Source of the DNA: Urechidicola vernalis
Lineage (GTDB): Bacteria > Bacteroidota > Bacteroidia > Flavobacteriales > Flavobacteriaceae
Length of the DNA stretch: 64,000 bases
Assembly (NCBI RefSeq): GCF_031846385.1
Contig: NZ_JAVRHV010000001.1
Span: 806,001-870,000 of the forward strand
Reading direction: 5' to 3'
The notes under the pieces are model-generated. The model did not search any database, was not told the origin of the DNA, and saw only the letters and a program-made list of their open reading frames with translations. Below are positions 52,717-60,883 of the stretch, one piece after another. The number at the start of each line of letters is the position of its first letter. Positions within the stretch are counted from its first letter, which is position 1. Position numbers and translations under genes: made by a program.

Positions 52717-53725
52717 AGCCTTTTACTAAATTGTCAAACATTTTTCCATCACTTAAAAAAGCAACTTCAATTTCGATATAATAAACATCCAATCTGCTTT
52801 TTAAGCGCATAAAATCCTTTTCAGTTGTTAAAATTACCTTATTTTTTGATGTAATTTTCTCAAATCGATTTTTTAAATCAATAATTTCACCTTCACTAAA
52901 GTTATGATGATCTCCAAATTTTACATGCTCAACCTCTATTTTTTTACTTTTTAAATAGGAAACCAACGGTGTTGGGTTTGCAATACCTGTTACCAATAAA
53001 ACTTTTGAATCTTCAATATCATCAAGTGAAATTTCTTTTTTTTCACTTTTCAAGATCTTTGAATACTGAATGGTTGTAAAAAACAAGTGCTGCTCTGTTG
53101 TTAGTTTCAATCTTAAACGAATCGCATCTTGCTCCTCCATAGATAAATCTCCAGGGCATTTTGTAACGACAACAACTGATGCTCTATTTGCACCTCTACT
53201 ACCTTCTCTCAGATTACCTGCAGGCAGCACCAAGTCATCTATATATAAATCGTTATAAGGAGTTAATAAAACATTCGTTTTCCCATTCACTTTTCTATGT
53301 TGAAAAGCATCATCAAGCAAAATAAGATCAGGCGGGTTTTCTAAACTTTTCAGTTTATTTATTCCGTGGACTCTATCTTCATCTACTGCTACATAGATCT
53401 CCTTAAACTTATTAAAAAATTGAAAGGGCTCATCTCCAATTTCTTGAACTTTCGTATTATCGTTTCCGAGTAAAAACCCGGTAGATTTCCTTTTATATCC
53501 CCTACTTAAAACGGCTACTTTGCAATTCTTTTGCAACAGCCTAACTAGATATTCAATTTGAGGTGTTTTTCCAGTACCGCCAACACTTAAATTACCAACA
53601 ACTATAACAGGAATATCGAACGCTGTAGAACGAAAAACACCCGTGTCGAATAATTTATTTCTAACAAAAGTAACTCCGTCATACAGGATTGAAAAAGGGA
53701 ACAATAATTTTCTAAATACGCTCAT
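52706..53725 (-). CDS. lpxK: Tetraacyldisaccharide 4'-kinase
   Basis: Phosphorylates the 4' position of the lipid A disaccharide at the inner membrane. 339 residues from the ATG at 53725; a longer frame starts at a TTG. P-loop GNLSVGGTGKTP (44-55), then the family's VLSRGYKRKSTGF, EIGDEPFQFF, LDDAFQHRKV (catalytic Asp-His) and DHHNFSEGEI. The N-terminal hydrophobic stretch (LLFPFSILYDGV) helps membrane association. With lptD it shows that this organism makes lipid A-based LPS. Confidence 0.95.
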   Translation of the reverse strand: MSVFRKLLFPFSILYDGVTFVRNKLFDTGVFRSTAFDIPVIVVGNLSVGGTGKTPQIEYLVRLLQKNCKVAVLSRGYKRKSTGFLLGNDNTKVQEIGDEPFQFFNKFKEIYVAVDEDRVHGINKLKSLENPPDLILLDDAFQHRKVNGKTNVLLTPYNDLYIDDLVLPAGNLREGSRGANRASVVVVTKCPGDLSMEEQDAIRLRLKLTTEQHLFFTTIQYSKILKSEKKEISLDDIEDSKVLLVTGIANPTPLVSYLKSKKIEVEHVKFGDHHNFSEGEIIDLKNRFEKITSKNKVILTTEKDFMRLKSRLDVYYIEIEVAFLSDGKMFDNLVKGYVG

Positions 53726-53770
53726 TATTGCGAAAATACGAAACAATTATAATTATTCGAGTCAAAAGAT

Positions 53771-53778
53771 TAACTTTG
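53771..53778 (+). promoter_or_regulatory. Candidate -7 box for the nif3-like gene
   Basis: TAACTTTG, a full TAnnTTTG match, about 20 bases upstream of the ATG. No -33 TTG at standard spacing. Confidence 0.4.
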
Positions 53779-53798
53779 AATTTTAAGCCAAACAAGGG

Positions 53799-54914
53799 AT
53801 GAAAATAAAAGATATAACAAATTGTATTGAAGAAATTGCACCGTTAACTCATGCTGAAGACTTCGATAATGTTGGGCTCTTAGTCGGGGCTTACGGCACC
53901 GATGTAACCGGTGTGCTAATTACATTAGACACCTTAGAATCTGTTGTTGATGAAGCTATTGAAAAAGACTGTAATCTCATTGTTAGTTTTCATCCAATAA
54001 TTTTTGGGGGACTAAAAAAATTAAATGGGAATAATTATGTAGAGCGCGTAGTTTTAAAAGCGATAAAAAATGATATTGCTATCTACGCTATGCATACTGC
54101 TTTAGACAATTCTTTTGAAGGTGTAAATGCCAAAATATCAGAAGTACTTGGTTTATCAAACACAAAGATTCTAATTCCTAAAAAAGGATTGATTCGAAAA
54201 TTAACAACATATGTACCTAGTGAAAATGCAGAAAATTTACGGTCAAAACTATTTGAAGCAGGTGCTGGAAACATAGGGAATTATGATTCGTGCAGTTTTA
54301 ATGCAGAAGGCCATGGAACCTATAAAGGAAATGAAGACTCGAACCCCATTATTGGAACAAAAGGAGAATTACACATTGAAAAAGAAACACAAATCAGTGT
54401 CATTTTTGAGAAACAAAACGAAGGAAAAATTTTAAATGCCTTATTTAAAAATCATCCATATGAAGAAGTTGCTTATGACATTGTTTCGACGGAAAACAAA
54501 CATCAGAAAATTGGCATGGGTATGATAGGTGAATTGGAAACTACTATGAGCGAAGAAAATTTCCTCAATCACCTAAAAAAAACCATGAAAACCGATTGTA
54601 TTCGGCATTCTAAATTACTAAACAAACCGATTAAAAAAGTGGCCGTACTCGGTGGCTCTGGAAGTTTTGCTATTAATGCCGCTAAAGGGGCTGGAGCGGA
54701 TATATTTGTTACTTCAGATTTAAAATACCACGAGTTTTTTAAAGCAGAGAATAAACTGGTTTTAGCCGATATTGGGCACTACGAAAGTGAGCAATTCACA
54801 AAAAACCTTTTAGTTGACTATCTTACAAAAAAAATTACTAATTTTGCACCTGCCTTACCAATAGGTAAGATCGTTTTATCAGAGAACAATACAAACCCGA
54901 TATATTACAGATAA
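53799..54914 (+). CDS. Nif3-like dinuclear metal-centre protein
   Basis: 371 residues, the long form with an inserted PII-like domain (about 130-240). Metal ligands are visible in VSFHPIIFGGLKKL (His), YAMHTALDNSFEGVN (His and Asp) and DIGHYESEQF (His and Glu). These hexameric proteins have been annotated as GTP cyclohydrolase type 2 homologues, but their physiological role is not settled. It has its own promoter and is followed 2 bases later by the coiled-coil protein, a pair conserved in Flavobacteriaceae. Confidence 0.92.
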   Translation: MKIKDITNCIEEIAPLTHAEDFDNVGLLVGAYGTDVTGVLITLDTLESVVDEAIEKDCNLIVSFHPIIFGGLKKLNGNNYVERVVLKAIKNDIAIYAMHTALDNSFEGVNAKISEVLGLSNTKILIPKKGLIRKLTTYVPSENAENLRSKLFEAGAGNIGNYDSCSFNAEGHGTYKGNEDSNPIIGTKGELHIEKETQISVIFEKQNEGKILNALFKNHPYEEVAYDIVSTENKHQKIGMGMIGELETTMSEENFLNHLKKTMKTDCIRHSKLLNKPIKKVAVLGGSGSFAINAAKGAGADIFVTSDLKYHEFFKAENKLVLADIGHYESEQFTKNLLVDYLTKKITNFAPALPIGKIVLSENNTNPIYYR

Positions 54915-54916
54915 TC

Positions 54917-55690
54917 ATGGCAAAGAAAAAAGAAGTTACTGTTGAGGAAAAATTAAGAGCATTGTATGATTTACAATTAATTGATTCAAGAATTGACGAA
55001 ATTCAAAGTGTTAGAGGAGAACTTCCTTTAGAAATTGAAGATTTAGAAGATGAGATTGCTGGATTGAATACAAGAATAACAAACCTTGACGAGGATGTTG
55101 CCAACTTAGAAACTGACATTAAAAACAAAAAAAATACAATTGTTGAGTCAGGTGAATTGGTGAAAAAATATGAAGATCAACAAAAAAATGTTCGTAATAA
55201 CAGAGAATTTGACTCTTTAACTAAAGAAATCGAATATCAAGGATTGGAAGTTGAGTTGGCTGAAAAAAGAATCAACGAATACAAAGCAAAAATTGAGCAA
55301 AAGAAGGAAGTTATTAGCCAAAACAAAGAAAAGTTAGCGGCGAAAAACGATCACTTAAAGCACAAAAAAGCGGAGTTGAATGATATCATGACAGAGACTC
55401 AAAAAGAGGAAGAGTTATTACATAAAAAATCTGAAGAGTTCGGAGGCGTAATTGAAGAGCATTTATTAAGTGCTTACAAAAGAATCCGTTCTAACGCTAA
55501 CAATGGCTTAGCAGTAGTATCTGTAGAAAGAGGTGCTTCTGGTGGTTCTTTCTTTACAATTCCACCACAAAGACAGGTTGAAATTGCAAACCGTAAGAAA
55601 ATTATAACCGATGAGCATTCTGGAAGAATTCTAGTTGATGCTGCATTGGCTGCAGAAGAAAAAGAAAAAATGGAAAAATTATTTTCATAG
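54917..55690 (+). CDS. Coiled-coil protein with a former zinc-ribbon tail
   Basis: 257 residues. Residues about 10-180 are a long antiparallel coiled coil (DLQLIDSRIDEIQ to the KEEELLHKKSEEF segment). The C-terminal domain keeps the family sequence IPPQRQVEI and SGRILVD of C4-type zinc-ribbon proteins. The four cysteines expected there are Ser208, Ser211, Asp232 and Ser235, and the whole protein has no cysteine at all. The CT398-like family is linked to flagellar/type III export or to nucleic acids in other phyla; a role here is unknown. Cotranscribed with the nif3-like gene. Confidence 0.87.
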   Translation: MAKKKEVTVEEKLRALYDLQLIDSRIDEIQSVRGELPLEIEDLEDEIAGLNTRITNLDEDVANLETDIKNKKNTIVESGELVKKYEDQQKNVRNNREFDSLTKEIEYQGLEVELAEKRINEYKAKIEQKKEVISQNKEKLAAKNDHLKHKKAELNDIMTETQKEEELLHKKSEEFGGVIEEHLLSAYKRIRSNANNGLAVVSVERGASGGSFFTIPPQRQVEIANRKKIITDEHSGRILVDAALAAEEKEKMEKLFS

Positions 55691-55715
55691 TTTCCAAAGA
55701 CACTATTTTACAAAG

Positions 55716-55744
55716 CCTCCTGAGAAATCAGGAGGTTTTTTTTT
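55716..55744 (+). terminator. Terminator after the coiled-coil gene
   Basis: Stem CCTCCTGA / TCAGGAGG closed by a GAAA tetraloop, followed by nine T. Confidence 0.95.
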
Positions 55745-55768
55745 GCATTAAAATTATATCTTTATGCT

Positions 55769-56431
55769 ATGCGAAGATATTGTTTACTCCTCTTCTTGAT
55801 TGCTAGTTTCTTATCTCATTCACAAGAGGTTTATTTAGATCATGTCATTTACCAAGTATTTAATTTGGATTCAATTACAAATGATTATTATTCGCAGGGT
55901 TTTACCATAAAACCAGGTATAAGGCATAAAAATGGAATTGAAAATGCACATCTAAAATTTAATAATGGCTCTTCTCTAGAGTTTATTGCTCTATATAAAG
56001 ATCCGACCGATGCTATTGCTAAGAACTATCAGCGCATTTTAAAATCTAAAATGGAAGTTGTTAAAATTGCTTTAACGGGTTTACCTTTAAAGCATATTTC
56101 TAAAACACTAAGAATCAATCAAATTAAACACCAGATTATTGAAGGCAAGCTTTGGTCCTATCTCACCTTTCCTGAAGAAACACCTTTGACTAATTTCTTT
56201 TTTATTGAATATCATCACACTTTTAATGAACATGAAAAATACACCAAACATAGAAATGGCATAAATTCGATAGAAATGATCTCTATGGAGTACAATCATG
56301 ATATTAAAGCATTCTTATCTCTTTTTATAACAGAATCTAACTCTAATGATTTTAATACTAAAACTGGAAATATCCATTTAAATAGCAATTCCAAAAACTT
56401 GAAACAACCTATAGTAGTTCGTCTTAAATAA
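55769..56431 (+). CDS. Secreted glyoxalase-like (VOC) protein
   Basis: 220 residues. A signal peptide (RRYCLLLFLIASFLSHSQ) precedes a VOC-like module with VYLDHVIYQVFNLDSITNDYYSQGF, resembling the Glyoxalase_3 group (YLDHVIYQVxDLD pattern with the metal-binding His), and NAHLKFNNGSSLEFIALY, where the second ligand Glu is expected. The second half is poorly matched. Probably periplasmic; reaction unknown. A TAnnTTTG-like promoter is not visible between it and the terminator upstream. Confidence 0.72.
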   Translation: MRRYCLLLFLIASFLSHSQEVYLDHVIYQVFNLDSITNDYYSQGFTIKPGIRHKNGIENAHLKFNNGSSLEFIALYKDPTDAIAKNYQRILKSKMEVVKIALTGLPLKHISKTLRINQIKHQIIEGKLWSYLTFPEETPLTNFFFIEYHHTFNEHEKYTKHRNGINSIEMISMEYNHDIKAFLSLFITESNSNDFNTKTGNIHLNSNSKNLKQPIVVRLK

Positions 56432-56434
56432 TAT

Positions 56435-56442
56435 TATATTTG
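56435..56442 (+). promoter_or_regulatory. Candidate -7 box for the small lipoprotein
   Basis: TATATTTG, a full TAnnTTTG match about 89 bases upstream of the lipoprotein ATG; no -33 TTG at standard spacing. Confidence 0.35.
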
Positions 56443-56530
56443 GGTATATAATAAAATTAAACACACTAGTGAGTTTATCCAAATATTGTATGCAATATTA
56501 CCCATCTGAACGAAAAATGTCATTGAAACT

Positions 56531-56890
56531 ATGAGTAAAGAACTTAGACATTTAATAATTATATTACTGTTTTTTGGCTTTTTAAGCTCCTGTACATCGC
56601 GTGACAAAACCAAAATAAAAATAACTGATTTTTCAGAAAAAACAACACGGACTATTGAACCTTATAAAAATGATTCATACGCGATGATGAATGTTTGGGT
56701 AAACGGGTTCACAAAAGATACGATTCTAATAAAATTAGGAACTGATGAAAGTTTACCAATATTAAAATTGTCAGGTACAATAAGTCAAAGATGGTATACT
56801 GACTATTATGGTGGAGGGAATCGAACTTTGATTTTTGACCCTTACAAAGCAACTGAGGGTGATTTGGAAATTAAGTTTGAATTGAACTAG
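56531..56890 (+). CDS. Small lipoprotein of unknown function
   Basis: 119 residues, not recognised. The signal peptide ends in a lipobox (FLSSC, Cys21), so it is lipid-anchored, probably in the outer or inner membrane. The mature part (about 99 residues) is predicted beta-rich, with the aromatic cluster RWYTDYYGGGNRTLIFDP. It has a monocistronic look: separate promoter candidate, followed by a region of two strong inverted repeats. It resembles the small orphan genes found in mobile cassettes, but no recombinase lies near. Confidence 0.7.
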   Translation: MSKELRHLIIILLFFGFLSSCTSRDKTKIKITDFSEKTTRTIEPYKNDSYAMMNVWVNGFTKDTILIKLGTDESLPILKLSGTISQRWYTDYYGGGNRTLIFDPYKATEGDLEIKFELN

Positions 56891-56924
56891 TGAATCTGTA
56901 TCATAATATATAACAACGTGTATA

Positions 56925-56970
56925 GTTCATTTCGTCTGAAATTCCCTTATTAATTTCAGACGTAATGAAC
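56925..56970. repeat. Long inverted repeat downstream of the small lipoprotein
   Basis: Two 19-base arms, GTTCATTTCGTCTGAAATT and AATTTCAGACGTAATGAAC, differ by one mismatch and flank an eight-base loop. No T run follows, so it is not an ordinary terminator. Confidence 0.8.
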
Positions 56971-57006
56971 AATGGCTTTCTGTTTATTTACTAAATTAGT
57001 GGTTCC

Positions 57007-57035
57007 CACAACGAAATCATAGCCTAACCGTTGTG
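57007..57035. repeat. Second inverted repeat (CACAACG / CGTTGTG)
   Basis: CACAACG and its exact complement CGTTGTG are separated by 15 bases. AACAACGTG at 56912, upstream of the first hairpin, repeats the same ACAACG core, so the whole 56912-57035 region can fold into a nested imperfect structure. Confidence 0.6.
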
Positions 57036-57065
57036 ACACATTCAACCAATAATCTTAGTTAACTC

Positions 57066-58277
57066 CTATTCCGCTAATAAACCCGAAACAAATGTTTCAA
57101 ATTCTGTTGTATAATCTGTGTATTTCTCACCAGTTCCTGGCCCATTAAAACCTGTATCAATTCTACGTACTTCCCCAAATTTATCAATGAAAATAGTTGT
57201 TGGATAAGAAATGATATGATTCAGTGCAGGTAATTTTTTCTGCATTTCAGATTTACTTCCAGAACCATATTGTGCCAAGAGAATTGGGTAAGTCATTCCT
57301 ATTCGGTTGCGTAATCTTTTAATATTTTTAAAGGCTTCTTCCTCGGTTTTTTTAAATTCTACTGTTAATGCAACAACTTCAAATCCTTTGTTTTTATTTT
57401 CATTATGAAACTGAGCATAAAACACACTGCTATCTAAACAATTTGGACACCAAGTACCCATAATTTGTACTAATACAACTTTATCTTTAAATCGCTGGTC
57501 GCTTAATGAGATCATAGTACCGTTTTCATCTAGAAACGAAAAATCTAAAGTCTCATAGCCATCATTTAAATAGGTGAGTTCATCAATTTCTGGTAATTCA
57601 AACTCTGAATTTCGTTTCGCAACGAAAGGTTCTTTCCAATGATTTCCTGAATAAAATTGACCTTGCATAACCGAGTCATTCACAATAGCCTTAAATAAAA
57701 AAGCGTGTGCACCATCATAAGTAGATATTTTTAAAGTATCGGCATCTATAATACCTTCTAGATAACGATAATCTCCGGTAGTTGTTCTAAAAGTTCCCGT
57801 AACCTTTTTACCGTCTTGTTTAAAAATTGCTTTTGCAATATACTCGCCCCTTTCTCCTTTGCTAAAAACAGTCTCCCATACTCCAGAAACATCAAATTCA
57901 GCTGTTGCTTCCGTTAAAAATCTTAGATCATTATCATAAGTAGCGTTAAATGAAGTAATACGTTTACGCGTTTTATTTATGTATTTTCCAGATAAATTAT
58001 CTCCATCGAACACTCCCGCAAAATAACTTTGAAAAACAGGTGTTTTAATGTATATAGAATCATTTACATAGCGAATTTCGTCAACATTAATACGTTCATC
58101 GGCATTAAAAATAGTAAGCGTACCATCTGAATTGGCCTCGAAAATAAATGGAATTTCTTCATTGTCTTGTGCGCCTAACACTACTCTATAAAATCCTGTT
58201 TTAAGTGTTTTTTGACCTTGCCCAGTTGTACAAGAAGTAACGAAGATTAGAGCCAAAAGAAGGTATAAATAACGCAT
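57066..58277 (-). CDS. Redoxin-domain lipoprotein (TlpA/ResA-like)
   Basis: 403 residues. Lipobox VTSC (Cys16). Residues about 25-230 are a beta-rich region of unknown family, typical of Bacteroidota thioredoxin lipoproteins. The C-terminal thioredoxin-like domain (about 245-400) has the active-site GTWCPNC (Cys277, Cys280) and the YPTTIFIDKFGEVRR cis-Pro segment. It probably reduces disulfides in the periplasm, serving cytochrome or lipoprotein maturation (inference). It is separated by 77 bases from the kynurenine genes and may or may not belong to that operon. Confidence 0.9.
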   Translation of the reverse strand: MRYLYLLLALIFVTSCTTGQGQKTLKTGFYRVVLGAQDNEEIPFIFEANSDGTLTIFNADERINVDEIRYVNDSIYIKTPVFQSYFAGVFDGDNLSGKYINKTRKRITSFNATYDNDLRFLTEATAEFDVSGVWETVFSKGERGEYIAKAIFKQDGKKVTGTFRTTTGDYRYLEGIIDADTLKISTYDGAHAFLFKAIVNDSVMQGQFYSGNHWKEPFVAKRNSEFELPEIDELTYLNDGYETLDFSFLDENGTMISLSDQRFKDKVVLVQIMGTWCPNCLDSSVFYAQFHNENKNKGFEVVALTVEFKKTEEEAFKNIKRLRNRIGMTYPILLAQYGSGSKSEMQKKLPALNHIISYPTTIFIDKFGEVRRIDTGFNGPGTGEKYTDYTTEFETFVSGLLAE

Positions 58278-58354
58278 GTGTAAATGTTTTGTTTAAAAGT
58301 TCGAAATAACGATAAATACATCGAATAAAAAAACTTGTGCCTATTTCTTCATTT

Positions 58355-59443
58355 TCAATCAGCACTACTTTTAATTTTTGAAATTAACGCTTCTTTTGAT
58401 TCAACATCTTCTCCATGTACCCAATTCAGCACATTTTCATTCCAAATTTGGTCATATTGTGTTTGATTGATAATACCACGTTCTAGGGTTAAATCTAACA
58501 ACTTTCCTGGGTACGAAGATTGTTTATCACTTTCCATTTCTCCTAATGGATAAGGGTCGTCTAAGCCCATTAAAATTTGGTCGCTTCCTTGCCTCTCAAC
58601 CATTAATTTGAACGCGTCTGTATCATGTACTAAGGTGTCAAAATAAATATTCTTATGCCCTACTGCCTTTCTTGGATGTACCTTTTCATCGAATAAATCT
58701 GGCCTACCATCAAATCCTTGAATTCGACGACCTAAACTCATCTGCGCCAATTGACCTCCATGTGCAAAACAGGTTCTGATATTTGGATACCGTTCTTGAT
58801 AGCCATTTATAGTATAGAAATGATACGCGTCACCACATTGTGCTAACATCCAAATTAAATGAAAACGCCAATTTTTATCTTCTAACTTAATCATTTTATT
58901 TCCATCATACGGATGGATTTCAATGGCCAACTTGTACTTATCTGCCAATTCAAAAATAGGATCGTTTACCTCATCAAATATCACTTTCCATGTTCCCGTG
59001 GTATCCATATAATGCGTAGGTAAGCACAAAACTTTCAATCCTAATTCTTCCACGCATCGCTCAATTTCCCATAATGCACCTCTTACAAAAGCAGGTTGTA
59101 CTACAAACCCACATGTAAATTTTTTTGAATGCTCTGCCTGAATTTGCGCATTAAAATCATTTTGAAAACGCAAGGCATCCTTCATTATATCATACGTCAA
59201 GGCATTGCCATACAACTGTGAAAGGTTAAGTACCACCGCATGATCTATATTATTGCGTTCCATCCATTCTAATTTTTCATTTAAGAAAAAACTTGAATCT
59301 GTAACGGGTCGTTTCCAACCTTTCTGCAACATAAATCTACGTTCCTTATCTACCCAAAATATTTCCTTTTCGCGCATAAAAGCGGGAATCTGTTCTGGAT
59401 ATGGTAATAGATGCGAATGTCCGTTGATGCGTATTTTTTTCAT
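58355..59443 (-). CDS. 2-amino-3-carboxymuconate-6-semialdehyde decarboxylase
   Basis: ACMSD: decarboxylates the product of 3-hydroxyanthranilate dioxygenase, steering carbon away from quinolinate. 362 residues, amidohydrolase fold. Metal ligands are His9 and His11 in NGHSHLLPYPEQ, His177 in AIEIHPYDG, with the catalytic His228 in CFAHGG and an Asp in MGLDDPYP. I choose the ATG at 59443 (MKKIRINGHSHLL); an ATG upstream lies in the arm of the repeat at 59456. Neighbouring genes match the 2-aminomuconate route. Confidence 0.94.
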   Translation of the reverse strand: MKKIRINGHSHLLPYPEQIPAFMREKEIFWVDKERRFMLQKGWKRPVTDSSFFLNEKLEWMERNNIDHAVVLNLSQLYGNALTYDIMKDALRFQNDFNAQIQAEHSKKFTCGFVVQPAFVRGALWEIERCVEELGLKVLCLPTHYMDTTGTWKVIFDEVNDPIFELADKYKLAIEIHPYDGNKMIKLEDKNWRFHLIWMLAQCGDAYHFYTINGYQERYPNIRTCFAHGGQLAQMSLGRRIQGFDGRPDLFDEKVHPRKAVGHKNIYFDTLVHDTDAFKLMVERQGSDQILMGLDDPYPLGEMESDKQSSYPGKLLDLTLERGIINQTQYDQIWNENVLNWVHGEDVESKEALISKIKSSAD

Positions 59444-59455
59444 ATTTATTGTTTG

Positions 59456-59541
59456 TGTCATTTTGAACAATCCCGATACTAACTAGGAGAAGGATCTTTA
59501 AACAAATCCTCGTTGTGCCTTAATGCTCTGTCTAAATGACA
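59456..59541. repeat. Intergenic inverted-repeat element (kynurenine operon)
   Basis: Starts TGTCATTTTGA and ends AAATGACA; the terminal eight bases are perfectly complementary. It lies in the 108-base spacer between the dioxygenase and decarboxylase genes and contains an AGAAGGATCT segment like that of other family members. Confidence 0.7.
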
Positions 59542-59551
59542 ATTGATCATA

Positions 59552-60070
59552 TCATTTTGGTCGCTGCATAACAGTACCGCATTCTTTACAGGTTCTTTTT
59601 GATACATTGCCATAATAACTATCGAATATTACAGGCATATCTGTTTCAATATTATCTAGTGTAAATGGCTCTTCATGCAACTTGGCATCACAATTTTCGC
59701 AATACCATTGCAATCCATCTTGCACACCTTCTGGTCTTGGATATTCTATGACTAAACCTACGGTATTTGCACTTCGTTGTGGAGAATGTGGAACTTTGGC
59801 TGGTAACAAAAAGATTTCACCTTCATTAATAGGTATGTCTTTAGGTACTCCGTTATCAATCACCTTTAATATCATATTACCTTCTACTTGATAAAAGAAT
59901 TCAGGTGTTTCATTATAATGATAATCTTTTCTACTATTAGGTCCACCAACCACCATCACAATAAACTCACCATCTTTCCAAACACATTTATTGCCTACTG
60001 GTGGCTTTAGTAAGTGTCGATTCTCATCAATCCACTTTTTAAAATTTAAGGGTGTAACTAAATTACTCAT
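59552..60070 (-). CDS. 3-hydroxyanthranilate 3,4-dioxygenase
   Basis: Cupin that opens the ring of 3-hydroxyanthranilate with oxygen. 172 residues. The active-site iron ligands His51, Glu57 and His95 and substrate residues Arg47, Arg99 and Glu110 sit at the same numbers as in the well-studied Cupriavidus enzyme. The C-terminal rubredoxin-like iron site is also present: CENC (124, 127) and CKEC (161, 164). A member of the kynurenine operon, 21 bases after the SDR gene. Gene symbol varies (nbaC or haao). Confidence 0.97.
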   Translation of the reverse strand: MSNLVTPLNFKKWIDENRHLLKPPVGNKCVWKDGEFIVMVVGGPNSRKDYHYNETPEFFYQVEGNMILKVIDNGVPKDIPINEGEIFLLPAKVPHSPQRSANTVGLVIEYPRPEGVQDGLQWYCENCDAKLHEEPFTLDNIETDMPVIFDSYYGNVSKRTCKECGTVMQRPK

Positions 60071-60091
60071 AACTCTTGAATTTTGTTCAAT

Positions 60092-60877
60092 TTACAAAGA
60101 TTTTGTTCTTCCTCCATCTACAGGAACGTTAATTCCGTTTATATAACTTGCTGCTTCACTTGATAAAAACACAATGGCATTTGCAACCTCTCCAGGAGCG
60201 GCAAATCGTTTCATAGGTACGCCATTTTTCATGGTATCGGAAACCTCTTCAATAGATTTACCCGATTTGTTGGCTTTGTTTTTTATAATTTCTGATAATC
60301 GCTCTGTGGATGTTGCTCCAGGTAGTACATTATTTACGGTTATATTAAACTGTCCTAATTCGTTCGCCAATGTCTTACTCCAATTACCAACTGCACCTCT
60401 AATTGTATTACTCACACCTAATCCGTCCAATGGCTGTTTTACTGAAGTAGAAATAACGTTTATAATTCTTCCGTATTTAAATAATTTCATTTCAGGAACT
60501 AGAGCTTGTACCAATATATGATTGCACTTTAAATGCTGTGTAAATGCTTTTTCAAATTCATCTATTTTCGCGCCATAAATAGGGCCACCCGCTGGACCAC
60601 CTGTATTATTAATCAAAATATGAAATCCATCGTTATCAGTAAGATAAGCATCTAATTTAGATTTCAACTCTGTTGGATTTTGAAAATCGGCGACGATATA
60701 AGAATGGCCCTGGTTATTATTTGGCAAATCTGACAATACCAATTTTAATTTTTCCTCGTTCCTTGCAATTAACGTTACGTTTGCTCCTTCCAGTGCTAAC
60801 CCTCTTGCTGTTGCTTTTCCAATTCCTTGAGTACTACCACATACCAAGGCATTTTTATTTTGTAAATTCAGTTCCAT
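60092..60877 (-). CDS. SDR-family protein of the kynurenine operon, non-canonical active site
   Basis: 261 residues with an SDR Rossmann fold: ALVCGSTQGIGKATARGLA (the GxxxGxG NAD(P) motif), NNTGG, and the C-terminal GEVANAIVFLSSEAASYINGINVPVDGG. The catalytic region reads ISTSVKQPLDGLGVSNTIRGAV: Ser142-Thr-Ser is present, but the expected YxxxK is S156-N-T-I-R160. Such replaced members exist among SDRs and their reactions are mostly unknown. It is set 6 bases after the aldehyde dehydrogenase gene. No classical step of the pathway needs a dehydrogenase of this type, so its function is unassigned. Confidence 0.85.
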   Translation of the reverse strand: MELNLQNKNALVCGSTQGIGKATARGLALEGANVTLIARNEEKLKLVLSDLPNNNQGHSYIVADFQNPTELKSKLDAYLTDNDGFHILINNTGGPAGGPIYGAKIDEFEKAFTQHLKCNHILVQALVPEMKLFKYGRIINVISTSVKQPLDGLGVSNTIRGAVGNWSKTLANELGQFNITVNNVLPGATSTERLSEIIKNKANKSGKSIEEVSDTMKNGVPMKRFAAPGEVANAIVFLSSEAASYINGINVPVDGGRTKSL

Positions 60878-60883
60878 TTTTTA

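Noticed and set aside
59444..59470. Upstream in-frame ATG codons before the ACMS decarboxylase
   Set aside because: The outer part lies in or next to the intergenic repeat arm (TGTCATTTT) and homologues begin at MKKIRINGHSH-like sequence.
60398..60412. Possible frameshift or sequencing error to explain the missing Tyr and Lys of the SDR
   Set aside because: The frame is intact on both sides and flanking family residues are in register, so the SNTIR sequence appears genuine.
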